A stretch of DNA of 64,000 nt, taken from positions 1-64,000 of the forward strand of contig CANGQJ010000005.1 of assembly GCA_947456625.1 (NCBI GenBank). Direction: 5' to 3'. The notes below the pieces were generated by a model that was given only the letters and a program-made list of their open reading frames with translations, ran no database searches and had not been told where the DNA came from. Numbering within the stretch: position 1 is the stretch's first letter; each line of letters opens with the position of its first letter. This document shows, in pieces, positions 6,237 to 17,400 of the stretch. The stretch comes from Bacteroidota bacterium (lineage in GTDB: Bacteria > Bacteroidota > Bacteroidia > Chitinophagales > Chitinophagaceae). The position numbers were made by a program, and so were the translations under genes.

Positions 6237-7322
6237 ATGTTAGCCGATCAAGAATTATTACAAGAAGAAAATAACGAGGAAGTTTACGAGCGCCTCACTT
6301 TTATGGTGGATAAAGGGCAGGACCCTATGCGCATTGATAAATGGGTTCAAATGCGTATTGAAGGAATGACACGAAGTAAATTACAAAACGGAATTGAAGG
6401 AGGATTTTTAACCGTAAATGGGAAAGTTGTAAAAAGCAATTATCGAACCCGCCCAGGTGATGAGGTTACCTATATGAGTTATGTTAATCCAGAATACACA
6501 GAGCTCAAGCCGGAAAAAATGGATTTAGATATTGTGTACGAGGACGAAGCTGTTATGGTAATTAATAAACCTGCAAACATGGTGGTGCATCCGGGTATTG
6601 GAAATTATACTGGCACTTTATTAAATGGAGTGTCATATCATTTACTTGCTCAAAATCCAAATTTAAACGAAGAGGTTTTGCCTAGGTTTGGACTAGTGCA
6701 TCGTATTGATAAAAATACAACTGGTTTAATTGTTCTTGCAAAAACTGCCGAAGCAGCAAGTCATTTAGCAAAACAATTTTTTAACCATACTGTTGAGCGA
6801 AAATATGTAGCATTGGTTTGGGGAGATATGGAACAAGACGAAGGAACTGTGGTTGCCCACATTGCACGACATAAAACTTTTAGAAAAATGTTTGACGCCT
6901 ACCCAGACGGTGAAGTAGGTAAACATGCGGTTACACATTATAAAGTAATTGAAAGATATAATTACACCACATTAGTTTCTTGTATTTTAGAAACTGGGCG
7001 TACCCATCAAATTAGAGTACACATGAAACATATTGGGCACACTCTATTTAATGACAATGAATATGGTGGAGACCGCATTTTAAAAGGAACTATATATACT
7101 AAGTATAGGCAATTTGTAGACAACTGCTTTGAAGCCTGTCCACGTTGTGCACTTCATGCTGCAACGCTTGGCTTTGTGCATCCTACTACCAATGAAATGA
7201 TGCGCTTTGAAAGCACACTCCCATCCGATATGGAAGCTGCAATTACAAAATGGAAAAACTACAAGTCTGCTGCACACAAATTGGAAGAAGATGCGAATGC
7301 ATCTGATGTGAAGAAAAAGTAA
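6237..7322 (+). CDS. RluA/RluD-family 23S rRNA pseudouridine synthase
   Basis: 361 aa. An S4 RNA-binding domain (about 30-80, MRIDKWVQMR...VNGKVV) is followed by the RluA-type catalytic domain with the invariant aspartate in GLVHRIDKNTTG (Asp158) and the RTHQIRVHMKHIGH motif. The likely product is pseudouridine in large-subunit rRNA (RluD-like sites in helix 69). It differs from E. coli RluD by a longer insert near FDNCFEACPRCALHA-type sequence before the C-terminus, where two Cys lie close together. The last codons and stop are part of a 23-bp tandem duplication. Promoter-to-start spacing is 4 nt. Confidence 0.9.
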   Translation: MLADQELLQEENNEEVYERLTFMVDKGQDPMRIDKWVQMRIEGMTRSKLQNGIEGGFLTVNGKVVKSNYRTRPGDEVTYMSYVNPEYTELKPEKMDLDIVYEDEAVMVINKPANMVVHPGIGNYTGTLLNGVSYHLLAQNPNLNEEVLPRFGLVHRIDKNTTGLIVLAKTAEAASHLAKQFFNHTVERKYVALVWGDMEQDEGTVVAHIARHKTFRKMFDAYPDGEVGKHAVTHYKVIERYNYTTLVSCILETGRTHQIRVHMKHIGHTLFNDNEYGGDRILKGTIYTKYRQFVDNCFEACPRCALHAATLGFVHPTTNEMMRFESTLPSDMEAAITKWKNYKSAAHKLEEDANASDVKKK

Positions 7323-7347
7323 CACATCTGATGTGAAGAAAAAGTAA
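7300..7347 (+). repeat. 23-bp tandem duplication across the stop codon
   Basis: Two identical 23-bp copies (7300-7322 and 7325-7347), each containing CATCTGATGTGAAG and ending AAAGTAA, separated by 2 nt. The first copy carries the real stop of the pseudouridine synthase gene; the second is a non-coding copy. Confidence 0.9.
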
Positions 7348-7360
7348 AAATAATTACAAT

Positions 7361-7404
7361 AAAAAAAATACACCTTACATTTTTCATGAAGGGGTATTTT
7401 TTTT
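7361..7404. terminator. Bidirectional intrinsic terminator
   Basis: Near-perfect stem AAAAAATACACCTT / AAGGGGTATTTTTT (one mismatch) with A and T tracts on either side, between two convergent genes. Confidence 0.75.
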
Positions 7405-7413
7405 TATTTAAGC

Positions 7414-9465
7414 CTAGGGCTTCTTCCAAACGTTATTAGTTGGGTTAAAATCAGGTAGCACTTTATCTGGATCATAGGTCACCGACTCAATTGCCTCTTG
7501 GGTTGGAACTTTGAAAGTCCAACTAACATTACGCTCCCATACTTCTACAGGTAAGTTAATTCGACTGATTTTTCCGCTCACTGTTTTAATTTCCAAAATA
7601 ACTGGCATTGCCATTTTTTCTAAATTATCTAAAGTAATCAATGCCCCCTTAGCTACATTGGTACTATCTATATAACTTACATTACGCACGCCAACATCTA
7701 AACGCCAGTTATTTACAAACCACCCTCGCCAAAACCATTGTAAATTTTCACCTGCTACATTTTCTATGGTTCTAAAAAAGTCATCTGGTGTAGGATGTTT
7801 AAAAGCCCATCTTTTTATATAGGTTTGAAAAGCATAATCAAAGCGCTCTTTGCCTAAAATTTGCTCTCTTAATAATGTTAATCCTTCCCCTGGCTTACTA
7901 TAAGATAAAGTACCATTATTACGTTCCTTATAATTGTCAACATAACTTAAAATAGGCTCTAATCCTGGCGCGGTAAAAAATGCACCTATGCGTTGCTTGT
8001 CAGGTTTTTGTTTTGACTTATACTCGCCATTATTAAAATCTGCTTGAGATAAAGAATTAATGAAAGTATTAAATCCTTCATCCATCCACCCATATAAGCG
8101 CTCATTAGAACCAACAATCATTGGAAACCAAGTGTGTCCAAATTCATGATCGTTTACATTCATAAGACCCGCTGTTTTTGCATTTAATCCGCAAAAAACA
8201 ATACCTGGATATTCCATTCCACCAGGACCACCTGCCACTGCTGTCGCAGCAGGATAAGGATATTCAAACCATTTATTTGAATTGTATTCGATAGATTTTT
8301 TAACATACTCCGTAGAACGTCCCCACGCTAAATCACCATCGCTCTCAATTGGATATGCAGAAATTGCCAATGAAGGTTTACCAGAAGGTAAATTCATTTT
8401 AGCAGCATCTATAATAAAAGCCGATGATGCACCCCAAGAAGCGTCACGTGCATTGGTAATTTTAAACTTCCATGTAAGTTCTTTTTTTGCAGGACGAGAT
8501 GCAGGATTAGTTACTTCTTCGGCCGAACGAATTACTACTGTTTTGTCGGATTTTTTTGCAAGTTCCCAACGCTTTAATTGTGCTGCAGTATATACTTCGG
8601 CAGGATTTAATAACTCCCCAGATCCAACTACAATAATATTTGAAGCAGCAGTAATATTTAAATTAAAATCGCCATACTCTAAATAAAATTCACCTGGTCC
8701 TGTGTAAGGAAGCGGATTCCATCCCATGATATCATCAAACACACATACCCTTGGGTACCATTGTGCAATGGTATACACTTTACCATTTTTTGTTGGCACG
8801 TAACCCATACGATCGGAACCATATTGTGGTGAAATAAATGAATACTCAATTTTTAATTTTAATTTACCCCCTTTTGCCTGCAATTCTGATGGTAAGAAAA
8901 TTTGCATTCTGGTATCTTCAATTAAATATTTTACTTCAGTAGCTGTTTGATTTTTATCTCCACTTAAAACCTTAACAGATTTTATTTTATACCCTGCATC
9001 AAAATCTTCACCATGCCCGCCATTACGACTTCCAACGGTTGGTACAATTTTAGAACCTCTAGAGTCTAGCTTAAATAAATTTTGATCCAGTTGCATCCAA
9101 ATAAAATTCATTTTTAAAGGACTATTGTTGGTGTAGGTCAACAACTCTGTACCTGTAATTTCATTGGTTTGCTCATTTAATTTGGCATCTAACGTATAGT
9201 CTGCACGGTTTTGCCAATATCCAGGACCAGGTTCCCCTGTTGCAGCACGTTGGTCATTGCCGTTTTTAGTGTAAAAAAACGGGGCAAATAAATCATGGTA
9301 ATCATACTTGGTTGCTGGCGCATTGAGATCTGGTAATTCCACTGGCCTCATACGTCTTGTATTGTTAGTTGGTTGCTGCGTTGGAGCAGGTGTTGACTGT
9401 TGCGCAATTACAAAATTAGCAACCATACTAAATAGCAATAAAAAAGCAAATTGTACTTTTTTCAT
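7414..9465 (-). CDS. Secreted M1-family metallopeptidase
   Basis: 683 aa with a signal peptide ([22 protein letters not shown]). The gluzincin site is HEFGH (440-444) with the third zinc ligand Glu463 in the following DEGFN. The exopeptidase-type motif reads GGMEYPG (415-421) instead of GAMEN, which is typical of Bacteroidota secreted M1 members. An N-terminal beta-sandwich precedes the catalytic domain. The protein probably trims peptides in the periplasm or outside the cell. It is monocistronic: a terminator follows, and the upstream gene is separated by 70 nt of AT-rich DNA. Confidence 0.9.
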   Translation of the reverse strand: MKKVQFAFLLLFSMVANFVIAQQSTPAPTQQPTNNTRRMRPVELPDLNAPATKYDYHDLFAPFFYTKNGNDQRAATGEPGPGYWQNRADYTLDAKLNEQTNEITGTELLTYTNNSPLKMNFIWMQLDQNLFKLDSRGSKIVPTVGSRNGGHGEDFDAGYKIKSVKVLSGDKNQTATEVKYLIEDTRMQIFLPSELQAKGGKLKLKIEYSFISPQYGSDRMGYVPTKNGKVYTIAQWYPRVCVFDDIMGWNPLPYTGPGEFYLEYGDFNLNITAASNIIVVGSGELLNPAEVYTAAQLKRWELAKKSDKTVVIRSAEEVTNPASRPAKKELTWKFKITNARDASWGASSAFIIDAAKMNLPSGKPSLAISAYPIESDGDLAWGRSTEYVKKSIEYNSNKWFEYPYPAATAVAGGPGGMEYPGIVFCGLNAKTAGLMNVNDHEFGHTWFPMIVGSNERLYGWMDEGFNTFINSLSQADFNNGEYKSKQKPDKQRIGAFFTAPGLEPILSYVDNYKERNNGTLSYSKPGEGLTLLREQILGKERFDYAFQTYIKRWAFKHPTPDDFFRTIENVAGENLQWFWRGWFVNNWRLDVGVRNVSYIDSTNVAKGALITLDNLEKMAMPVILEIKTVSGKISRINLPVEVWERNVSWTFKVPTQEAIESVTYDPDKVLPDFNPTNNVWKKP

Positions 9466-9535
9466 ATATGTATTTAATTTAAAATTTTTATAAAACGGAT
9501 ACGAATATAAAATAAAATAAACACAAAGTTGTTGC

Positions 9536-11212
9536 TTATTTTATTAATTCAACCACTTCAAAAGGAGTTGTTTCCTGAACCCTTGTATTGGGATTTAAAA
9601 AAGGCAAGCTAAGCATAGTTACATGAAATCGAACTGAACTATAATGCATAATAGAATTTGAAAATTGCTTTCTTAAACTAGCATCATTTACCCTGTCTGT
9701 GATAACCCAATCCCCTTGATTTAATTTTAAACTGTCTTTGACATTTTTAAACACATGTTTGCCATAAAAATGAAAAGCATTGCTATTTGGAATTTTATAT
9801 AATACCAACTTATCCTTATCCCAATGATTTGATCCTGCAACTTGAGCTAATTGATTTCCCCATTGGTAGTTTAATAAGTTGGGATAAAAATGAGTATTCA
9901 TAAAAAAGTTTACTCCAATCATTAAGCTAACCGAAATATAAAACCACTTTTGTCCAATGCTATGATTAGAAAAAAATTGTTTGATAATAAACGCAAAAAT
10001 CAAAATTCCAATGACAAGACTCACCCAATGTGTGCGACCAAATGGCAGTGTAGCAATTAAATAAGCGGCAATGATTAAAATACTAAATATAAATAAGTGA
10101 AATCCCCAAAAAGCTTTTAAAGTTTTACTAAAAACACGGTTATTCCATAACACTTGATCCCAGTGACTTGCTGTTAAAATTGCAGCCAATGGAAATACAA
10201 CAAATATATAATGAGGTAATTGTGCTTGACTCCTTGAAAGCACCAAATAGGTAAGTACAAAACCAAAAAATGAAATAAGCTCATTTGATGAATTAAAAAA
10301 ACCTGTTTTAATTATGGCAAACCCTTTTGAGAAAAGGGCCCATAAAAAAACAAAAATCCAAGGCAAAAAACTCCAAAACATATTTTCAAGTAAGAAGGTA
10401 AAATAACCCATCTCCTTGTAATAGTTTTGACCGGTATACCTTCCAAAGCTTTGTGTCCAATAATAAAACTCAAGTCCAGATTTTATAGGTCTATCATTAA
10501 TTAATTTACCAGGATGTAAATCATATTGCTGGTATAAACCCCAACTCATTGGAAATAGCAAAAGCGCTAATAATAGGATTCCTGGAATATAAATGGGTTT
10601 ATAAAAATAAGCCCATTTTTTTTGACTAATCCAATGTGGCGCAATAGCTAATATAGGAACCACAATGGCAACAGGTCCCTTTGTCATCATGCCTCCAGCT
10701 AAAGCCATTATTGCTAAGAAAAAAAATTTGTTCTTACTTTTGTTTGTATCCCCTTGCTCGGACCAATAAGCCAATAAATATATACTTAGCATTACCCAAC
10801 CTACTAACATAGTATCGGTTCTTACATCATGCGCAATTAAGAAAAAAGCTTGGCTACAAGCAAGCATAATTGTTGCAAGTCTTGCAGTGGTAATACCATA
10901 ATATAATTTTGCAAATTGGTAAGTAGAAAAAAGCGCCACTGCCAAAAATAGTAAAGAGGGTAAACGATAAGCCCAATCCTGAATACCAAAAATTTTCATG
11001 GATAAAGCCGACAACCAAAATAGCATAGGCGGCTTATCTAAATAATCCTTACCTAAATCAAATACCTGCAAAAAGCTATTCCGCTCTAGCATTTCTCTAC
11101 TTATGGATGCATATTGAGCGGCGTCTATATCCATTAGTGGAATCATAAAACTTCCAACTACATACAACCCAACACAAGCAGTTAATAAAATGAGGAAAGT
11201 ATTTTTATTCAT
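9536..11212 (-). CDS. ArnT/PMT-like polytopic glycosyltransferase
   Basis: 558 aa integral membrane protein with about a dozen hydrophobic spans. The first periplasmic loop carries [15 protein letters not shown] (around residue 28-42), the acidic catalytic motif of the GT-C fold ArnT/PMT families, followed by [15 protein letters not shown], a strong ArnT-type signature. Such enzymes transfer a sugar from a polyprenyl phosphate to lipid A or protein at the outer face of the inner membrane. The acceptor cannot be told from sequence. Its start lies 3 nt after the PAP2 stop, and the PAP2 enzyme could act on lipid-linked phosphates in the same process. Confidence 0.85.
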   Translation of the reverse strand: MNKNTFLILLTACVGLYVVGSFMIPLMDIDAAQYASISREMLERNSFLQVFDLGKDYLDKPPMLFWLSALSMKIFGIQDWAYRLPSLLFLAVALFSTYQFAKLYYGITTARLATIMLACSQAFFLIAHDVRTDTMLVGWVMLSIYLLAYWSEQGDTNKSKNKFFFLAIMALAGGMMTKGPVAIVVPILAIAPHWISQKKWAYFYKPIYIPGILLLALLLFPMSWGLYQQYDLHPGKLINDRPIKSGLEFYYWTQSFGRYTGQNYYKEMGYFTFLLENMFWSFLPWIFVFLWALFSKGFAIIKTGFFNSSNELISFFGFVLTYLVLSRSQAQLPHYIFVVFPLAAILTASHWDQVLWNNRVFSKTLKAFWGFHLFIFSILIIAAYLIATLPFGRTHWVSLVIGILIFAFIIKQFFSNHSIGQKWFYISVSLMIGVNFFMNTHFYPNLLNYQWGNQLAQVAGSNHWDKDKLVLYKIPNSNAFHFYGKHVFKNVKDSLKLNQGDWVITDRVNDASLRKQFSNSIMHYSSVRFHVTMLSLPFLNPNTRVQETTPFEVVELIK

Positions 11213-11215
11213 ATA

Positions 11216-11788
11216 TTATTTAGATTGCCACTTGTGAAATAATAGACCATTGAAGTAACCCACTACACAACCTATAATAGAGCCCACTAATATATCCAAA
11301 GGATAGTGAACTCCAACATATACTTGCGCATAAGCAATAAGTGCAGCCCATATTAAAAAAAAATACCTATAATTTTTGAATAAAGGGGATAAAGTGATAA
11401 CTATAAAAAAAGCAACTCCAAAATGATTGGCCGCATGTGAGGAAGTAAAACTAAACCCGCCGGAACAGTGGTCTAATAGTAGTCTTACTTTTTGAAACAT
11501 ATTGGGATCGGCGCAAGGCCTAAGTCTTTGAAAAAAAGGCTTAAAAATATGACTGCTAATTTGGTCGGTTAATGCCACATTTAACGCTACCAAAACCACC
11601 CATTTCCATGCCATTTTACCCCAATTATAAAACAGATAACTAAGGATAATCACATAAAGCGGGATCCAATTATTGGCATTTCTAAGCCAAGGCATGACGG
11701 TATCTAAAAGGCTGTTAGTCCATTGCCCATTAATGTATAAAAAAAGGGTCTTATCCCATTCCAATAATTTAGCTAAAATGTCCTGCAT
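11216..11788 (-). CDS. PAP2-family membrane phosphatase
   Basis: 190 aa from the ATG at 11788; an upstream in-frame extension would overlap the divergent glmM gene and is rejected. The motifs of the PAP2 superfamily are present: K83-x6-R90-P91 (KPFFQRLRP), SSH at 116-118 (SFTSSHA), and H161-x3-D165 (VHYPLD). The Arg expected six residues before H161 in the third motif is Gln155 (AQVYVGVH). Several transmembrane helices surround the motifs. Likely substrates are undecaprenyl pyrophosphate or phosphatidic acid/PGP. It is followed after 3 nt by the ArnT-like gene. Confidence 0.85.
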   Translation of the reverse strand: MQDILAKLLEWDKTLFLYINGQWTNSLLDTVMPWLRNANNWIPLYVIILSYLFYNWGKMAWKWVVLVALNVALTDQISSHIFKPFFQRLRPCADPNMFQKVRLLLDHCSGGFSFTSSHAANHFGVAFFIVITLSPLFKNYRYFFLIWAALIAYAQVYVGVHYPLDILVGSIIGCVVGYFNGLLFHKWQSK

Positions 11789-11825
11789 GATATCATAAAG
11801 ATACAAGGAAGTATAAAAATTAAAG

Positions 11826-11833
11826 TAAATTTG
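11826..11833 (+). promoter_or_regulatory. -7 promoter box TAAATTTG for glmM
   Basis: TAnnTTTG match 31 nt upstream of the glmM ATG in the divergent spacer. Confidence 0.5.
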
Positions 11834-11864
11834 TAAATCCTTTTTTAAAAGTAAAATAATACAC

Positions 11865-13247
11865 ATGTCTCTTATAAAAAGCATTTCTGGATTTAGAGGT
11901 ACTATTGGTGGCAAACCTAATGATAACCTTACCCCTATTGATATTGTAAAATTCGCTTCGGCATATGGAACATGGTTAAAAAGCAAAAATCAAGGTCAAT
12001 TAAAGGTAGTGGTTGGTCGTGATGGCCGAATGAGTGGAGCAATGGTAGAGGCCCTTGTTGAGCAAAGCTTGGTTGCGCTTGGAATTCACGTAATACATTT
12101 GGGATTAAGTACCACACCTACCGTTGAAATGACAGTGGTTTTTGAAAAAGCACAAGGAGGTATTATATTAACTGCAAGCCATAATCCTAAACAGTGGAAT
12201 GCCCTTAAGCTATTAAATGAAAAAGGGGAATTTGTTAGTGGCGAGGAAGGTAAAATAATTTTAACGCTTGCCGCAAATGAGGACTTTAATTATGCACCTG
12301 TTGATGACATGGGTAAAATAATTGAAAACACAGATAGTTTACAAAAACATATCAATGCAATTTTAGCTTACCCTTTAGTAGATATTAATGCCATAAAAGC
12401 CGCCAACTTTAGTGTAGTTGTTGATGCGATTAATAGTTCGGGTTCTTTTTCGGTGCCAGCACTTTTAAATGCAATTGGTGTAACCAATATCAAAGTGTTA
12501 AATGCAGCAATGACAGGAAATTTCGCACACAATCCAGAACCCTTAAAAGAACATCTAACTGAATTATGTACAACAGTAACAAAGGAAGGAGCTCATTTAG
12601 GAATAGCAGTGGACCCCGATGTAGACCGCCTATGTTTTGTAAGTGAAGATGGATCATTATTTGGAGAGGAATATACACTTGTAGCCGTTGCTGATTATAT
12701 TTTACAAAATAAAAAAGGAGCTACTGTTAGTAATTTATCTTCTACTAGAGCTTTAAGAGATGTTACAGAAAAACATGGTTGCAGCTACTTTGCAAGTGCA
12801 GTTGGAGAAGTCAATGTTGTGACCATGATGAAAAATCAAAATGCAGTTATTGGCGGTGAAGGTAATGGAGGCATTATTGTACCCGATTTGCATTATGGAA
12901 GAGACGCATTAATTGGCATTGCTTTATTTTTATCGCACTTAGCTAAAACAAAAATGTCCACTTCGGCATTAAGAGCAAGCTATCCCCCCTATTTTATGAG
13001 CAAGAAAAAAATTGATTTAGACGGTAATATTTCACTGGATAAAATATTTGCAACACTAGAGACAAAATTTAATCAATACCCAATTAATAAAGTGGATGGT
13101 TTTAAAATTGACTTTGAAAAAGCTTGGGTACATTTAAGATCAAGTAATACCGAGCCTATCATTAGGGTATACACCGAGGCACCCTCTCAGTTGGAGGCCG
13201 ACAAACTTGCTGACGATATCATTGCTATTATTAGCACAATTAACTAA
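11865..13247 (+). CDS. glmM: Phosphoglucosamine mutase
   Basis: Interconverts glucosamine-6-phosphate and glucosamine-1-phosphate for UDP-GlcNAc synthesis. The 460-aa protein has the alpha-D-phosphohexomutase signature: ISGFRGTIGG at the N-terminus, the phosphoserine loop LTASHNPKQWNALK (Ser105), the metal loop VDPDVDRL and the sugar loop GGEGNGG. The C-terminal RSSNTEPIIRVYTEA segment binds phosphate. Length and motifs fit the Bacteroidota GlmM type. The second enzyme of the same route, glmS, is elsewhere in the window (52.4 kb). The cysteine desulfurase gene follows after 11 nt. Confidence 0.9.
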   Translation: MSLIKSISGFRGTIGGKPNDNLTPIDIVKFASAYGTWLKSKNQGQLKVVVGRDGRMSGAMVEALVEQSLVALGIHVIHLGLSTTPTVEMTVVFEKAQGGIILTASHNPKQWNALKLLNEKGEFVSGEEGKIILTLAANEDFNYAPVDDMGKIIENTDSLQKHINAILAYPLVDINAIKAANFSVVVDAINSSGSFSVPALLNAIGVTNIKVLNAAMTGNFAHNPEPLKEHLTELCTTVTKEGAHLGIAVDPDVDRLCFVSEDGSLFGEEYTLVAVADYILQNKKGATVSNLSSTRALRDVTEKHGCSYFASAVGEVNVVTMMKNQNAVIGGEGNGGIIVPDLHYGRDALIGIALFLSHLAKTKMSTSALRASYPPYFMSKKKIDLDGNISLDKIFATLETKFNQYPINKVDGFKIDFEKAWVHLRSSNTEPIIRVYTEAPSQLEADKLADDIIAIISTIN

Positions 13248-13258
13248 TTTAGCAAATT

Positions 13259-14386
13259 ATGCAAAGAGTTTATTTTGATAATGCTGCTACCACTACGCTA
13301 GACCCCCAAGTATTGGAGGCCATGATGCCCTATTTAACCGAAAAGTTTGGCAATCCTTCCTCTATTTATAGTTATGGCCGAGAGTCTAGAATGGCTATTG
13401 AGCAAGCACGAAAATCGGTTGCCAAAAACCTAGGTGCTAAACCAGCTGAAATATTTTTTACCAGCGGCGGTACAGAAAGTAGCAATACTATTTTACATGC
13501 AGCAGTTTATGACTTAGGTTGCAAACATATTATTAGCTCTCCAATTGAGCACCATGCTACACTTCACACCGTTGAACACCTTGCAAAAACTGCAGGTATC
13601 AAACTTAGTTATGTAAGCATTTTGCAAAACGGCCACATTAACCTTGAAAGCTTATTGGATTTACTTGAAAATAATAAAGAAAAAACCATCGTAAGTATCA
13701 TGCATGCCAATAATGAAATTGGCAATATGATTGACTTGCATAAAGTGGGAGAAATTTGCAAAAAACACAATGCCTATTTTCACAGTGATACGGTTCAAAC
13801 TGTTGGTCATTTTCCATTTAACCTAAAGGAAACACCAGTTGATTTTATAACTGGCGCAGGACATAAGTTTCATGGCCCAAAGGGAGTTGGCATTTTATAC
13901 ATTAATGAAAATATTAAAATAACCCCACTAGTGCATGGTGGCGCACAGGAACGCAATATGCGCGCTGGAACGGAAAATTTATACGGTATTGTTGGATTTG
14001 CAAAGGCACTTGAAATGGCTTGTGAACAACATGAAAAAGATAGTACTTATATTAATGAATTACGTAAATACATGCACGAACAACTTATTCATAAAATTCA
14101 TGACGTAAGTTTTAATGGAGATACTTTTGGAGATAGTTTATACACTTTACTAAGTGTAAATTTCCCTAAAAATGAGAAATCGGAAATGATGTTGTTTAAT
14201 TTAGACATTCATAATGTTTGTGCCAGCGGCGGAAGCGCATGCTCTAGTGGCGCACAACAAGGCTCTCATGTTATTAGCGCTTTAAATAAAGGAGATAATA
14301 TTGCAACTATTCGCTTTTCCTTTTGCAAAAACAATACAAAAGCCGAAATTGACACGGTGGTAAATTTGCTTCAAGAATTAGCTTAA
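13259..14386 (+). CDS. Cysteine desulfurase (NifS/IscS family)
   Basis: 375 aa class V aminotransferase-fold enzyme that removes sulfur from cysteine for Fe-S clusters and tRNA thiolation. It begins with the typical YFDNAATTTLDPQVLEAMMPY. The PLP lysine is Lys203 in TGAGHKFHGPKG, and the persulfide cysteine is Cys328 in GGSACSSGAQ. The short active-site loop around SACSSG is of group I (IscS/NifS) type. It probably shares a transcript with glmM and ends in a strong terminator. A link to the nearby methylthiotransferase MtaB is possible but not shown. Confidence 0.92.
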   Translation: MQRVYFDNAATTTLDPQVLEAMMPYLTEKFGNPSSIYSYGRESRMAIEQARKSVAKNLGAKPAEIFFTSGGTESSNTILHAAVYDLGCKHIISSPIEHHATLHTVEHLAKTAGIKLSYVSILQNGHINLESLLDLLENNKEKTIVSIMHANNEIGNMIDLHKVGEICKKHNAYFHSDTVQTVGHFPFNLKETPVDFITGAGHKFHGPKGVGILYINENIKITPLVHGGAQERNMRAGTENLYGIVGFAKALEMACEQHEKDSTYINELRKYMHEQLIHKIHDVSFNGDTFGDSLYTLLSVNFPKNEKSEMMLFNLDIHNVCASGGSACSSGAQQGSHVISALNKGDNIATIRFSFCKNNTKAEIDTVVNLLQELA

Positions 14387-14403
14387 TAGTTTAATATAAT
14401 TTA

Positions 14404-14438
14404 TAAAAAAAGGTCCCGAAAATCGGGACCTTTTTTTA
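14404..14438. terminator. Bidirectional intrinsic terminator
   Basis: Stem AAAAAAAGGTCCCGA / TCGGGACCTTTTTTT, with A and T tracts on both sides, between convergent genes. Confidence 0.9.
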
Positions 14439-14455
14439 TATCAAAACCTATTTTA

Positions 14456-17400
14456 TTATTTTGTCTGTGCAGCAGCTGGACTTGCTTTTAATTTAGCTGC
14501 ATCCTGCCCCATTTTAGCAATGGTATTTAATAGCTGATAAGAGCTTAAAGCCTCCTGAACAAAAGACATTTGCTTATTGGTTAAGGAATTAGGTTTCCCT
14601 TGATATGCTAATTCACAATTTTGCATAAACTGATCCTCACTCATGTTATCGCCAAGTGACTTATAATATACAATTTGTTGATTTAAGTCCTTTAACAACA
14701 ACTTAGCTACTTTATTAGCAAGCTCATATTCCTCAGCCACATAACAAGCTTGTAAAAATACATAAGAGAAGTAGTCATGCTGGTTGCCTCTATTTGAAGT
14801 CATTGCATACGGGTAACTTTTTTCATTCACCTCGCTATCAAACTTTCTTAAAATTTTTCTTGCACTGTCTTTTTTACCTTCTGATGCAAGTGCCACTGCA
14901 ATTTCCGCAATGCTATATTTAATTGAATTTAAATGACGTCTGTTTTCTTCGTCATAATATACATTGCCATTTTTAGCATTGCCAAAAGCAAACTTAGTCA
15001 TAACGTTTTTATATGCAACATCGGTATCTACCGAACCACCATCACTTAATAAAGGCACTAACTCGTAAGACATACCAGTTTGGCGAACATATTTATCAAG
15101 ACCTAATTCTTTTAATTCCTGAAGCGATGTAAAACAAACTGGACGCTTAAACTGAGCTGTTGCAATAATAGCATACATGGCCATTTCGTTTTTTACCATA
15201 TACTGACGATTCGGATTAAAATCTATTAACATTTCGTCTACTATTTTATCGGTTGGTTTTGCAATACCGGAAGCAATTGCATTTGCCTTATTAACCGGAA
15301 CTTTAAATTTATGCGTAGGGAAAATATTAACGGGGCCTTCATTGGTTTGAGCAACAAACTTTCCAGTAGGATCCCCAACTATGTAGCGTAATACAGAATC
15401 CAAATTATGATAAGTTGTTTCTCCAAATTCAGGAAGTGCGTTATAATAAGCAACATTTAATTTATTACCAGCTACTTGATCTTCAGAAAATATGACATCA
15501 AATTTTTCACTTTGATTTACCTTATATCTAAGCTCTTTCATATACCAGTCGGAACCTAGCAAACTATTAACAACTACTCTCACATCGGGACGAATTCCCT
15601 CTACTTCCTGAGCATACCATAATGGATATGTATCATTGTCACCAAACGAAAATAAAATTGCATTTGGAGGACAGCTTTCTAAATAATCACGTGCTAAGTC
15701 ACGAGGTAAGGTTTTTTGACTACGATCATGGTCGTCCCACTCCTGCTGTGCCATTAAAGTAGGAACCGCTAATAAACAAATAAGTGTGGCAAGTATGGAA
15801 GCAGTTTTTTGATTCACATACTTCGTTAGCCATTCTACAATTTGCAAAACGCCTAAACCAATCCAAATTGCAAATGCATAAAACGAACCTACATAAGCAT
15901 AATCTCGCTCACGAGGCTGAAGACTTACTTGGTTTAAATAAATTACTATCGCAATACCAGTAAAGAAAAATAGTAAAGAGGTTACTACAAAGTCCTTTTT
16001 GGTTTTTTGATATTGATAAATAAACCCAATGATACCTAAAATAAATGGCAACATAAATAAAGTGTTATGTGCTTTATTTTGATTTTTAATAGAATCTGGC
16101 AACTTAGATTGATCTCCAAAAAATAAGTTATCAATAAAAGAAATACCAGTTAAGAAGTTGCCGTCTCTTACATTACCAAAGCCTTGTAAGTCGTTTTGCT
16201 TACCTGCAAAATTCCAAAGGAAATAACGCAGATACATAAACCCAAACTGATAATTGGTAAAATATTTGATGTTATCTCTTAAAGTTGGCGCTTCACCATC
16301 CACTACGCCCGCAAATGCTTTATAGCTATCCATTTGGCCGCGGTCATTATCGGAATCCCACATTCTTGGAAACAAGTGAGCCGATGGTGCTGAAGCCCAA
16401 TCTCTTTTAAAGTTTTTACCTGCTAAATCATAGGTATGTGCCGCTTTCACATATTGGTCACTACCCTCTATGGTTTCCGCTTTGTCTACATAATCAGGTC
16501 CGTATAAAATTGGCCAATCGCCATATTGTTCTCTTCCTAAATAGCCAACTAAAGTTACTGGGTTGTCTACATTGTACATGTCCACCGAAGGATCGGCATT
16601 AGAACGAACCATGGTAGTTAAATAACTGGTATATCCAAGTAAAAAGAATACGGTAGACCAAATACCTAATTTTAAATAATACAAGCCTTTTTTATTGGCA
16701 TAATAAATTCCAAAAGATAAGATAGCTGCAACTAATACAAAGAAAGTAATAAAGCCGCTAAAAAATGGAAGGCCTAAATTATTTACAAAAGCAACGTCAA
16801 AAGCACCCGCCCATTTAATAGTATATTGAATTAAGAATACTTGAATGAACCCTGTAATTACTATTCCAATAAAAAAAGCAATTAAACCACCCTTCCAACT
16901 TGCTTTATAATTACGGAAATAATAAACCATTACAATTGCTGGAATAGTTAATAGGTTTAATAAGTGCACTCCAATGGAAATACCCATCATGTAAAAAATA
17001 AAAATCACCCACTTATCCGCGCCAGGTTGATCTGCTTTATGTTCCCATTTTAAAATTGCCCAAAATACCAAGGCTGTAAAAAATGAACTTAAAGCATACA
17101 CTTCACCCTCTACTGCACTGTACCAAAATGAATCCGTGAATGTATATGCCAAGGCGCCAACAATACCAGCCCCCATAATTGAAATAATTTGAGCATTACT
17201 CAAAGCTTCAGTTCCTTTTTGAACCATTCTTTTTGCAAAATGCGTGATGGTCCAAAATAAAAACATAATTGTAAAGCCACTCGCAAGTGCACTCATGATA
17301 TTAACTGCCTTTGCAGCTGATAATGGATTGTCTCCAAAAAGTATAATAAATAACCTACCTAAAAGCACAAACATAGGGGCCCCTGGTGGATGGGGAATTT

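Noticed and set aside
11789-11986. 66-residue N-terminal extension of the PAP2 protein
   Set aside because: It would run across the divergent promoter and into the start of glmM. The sequence has no PAP2 features, and ATG 11788 gives the normal family length.
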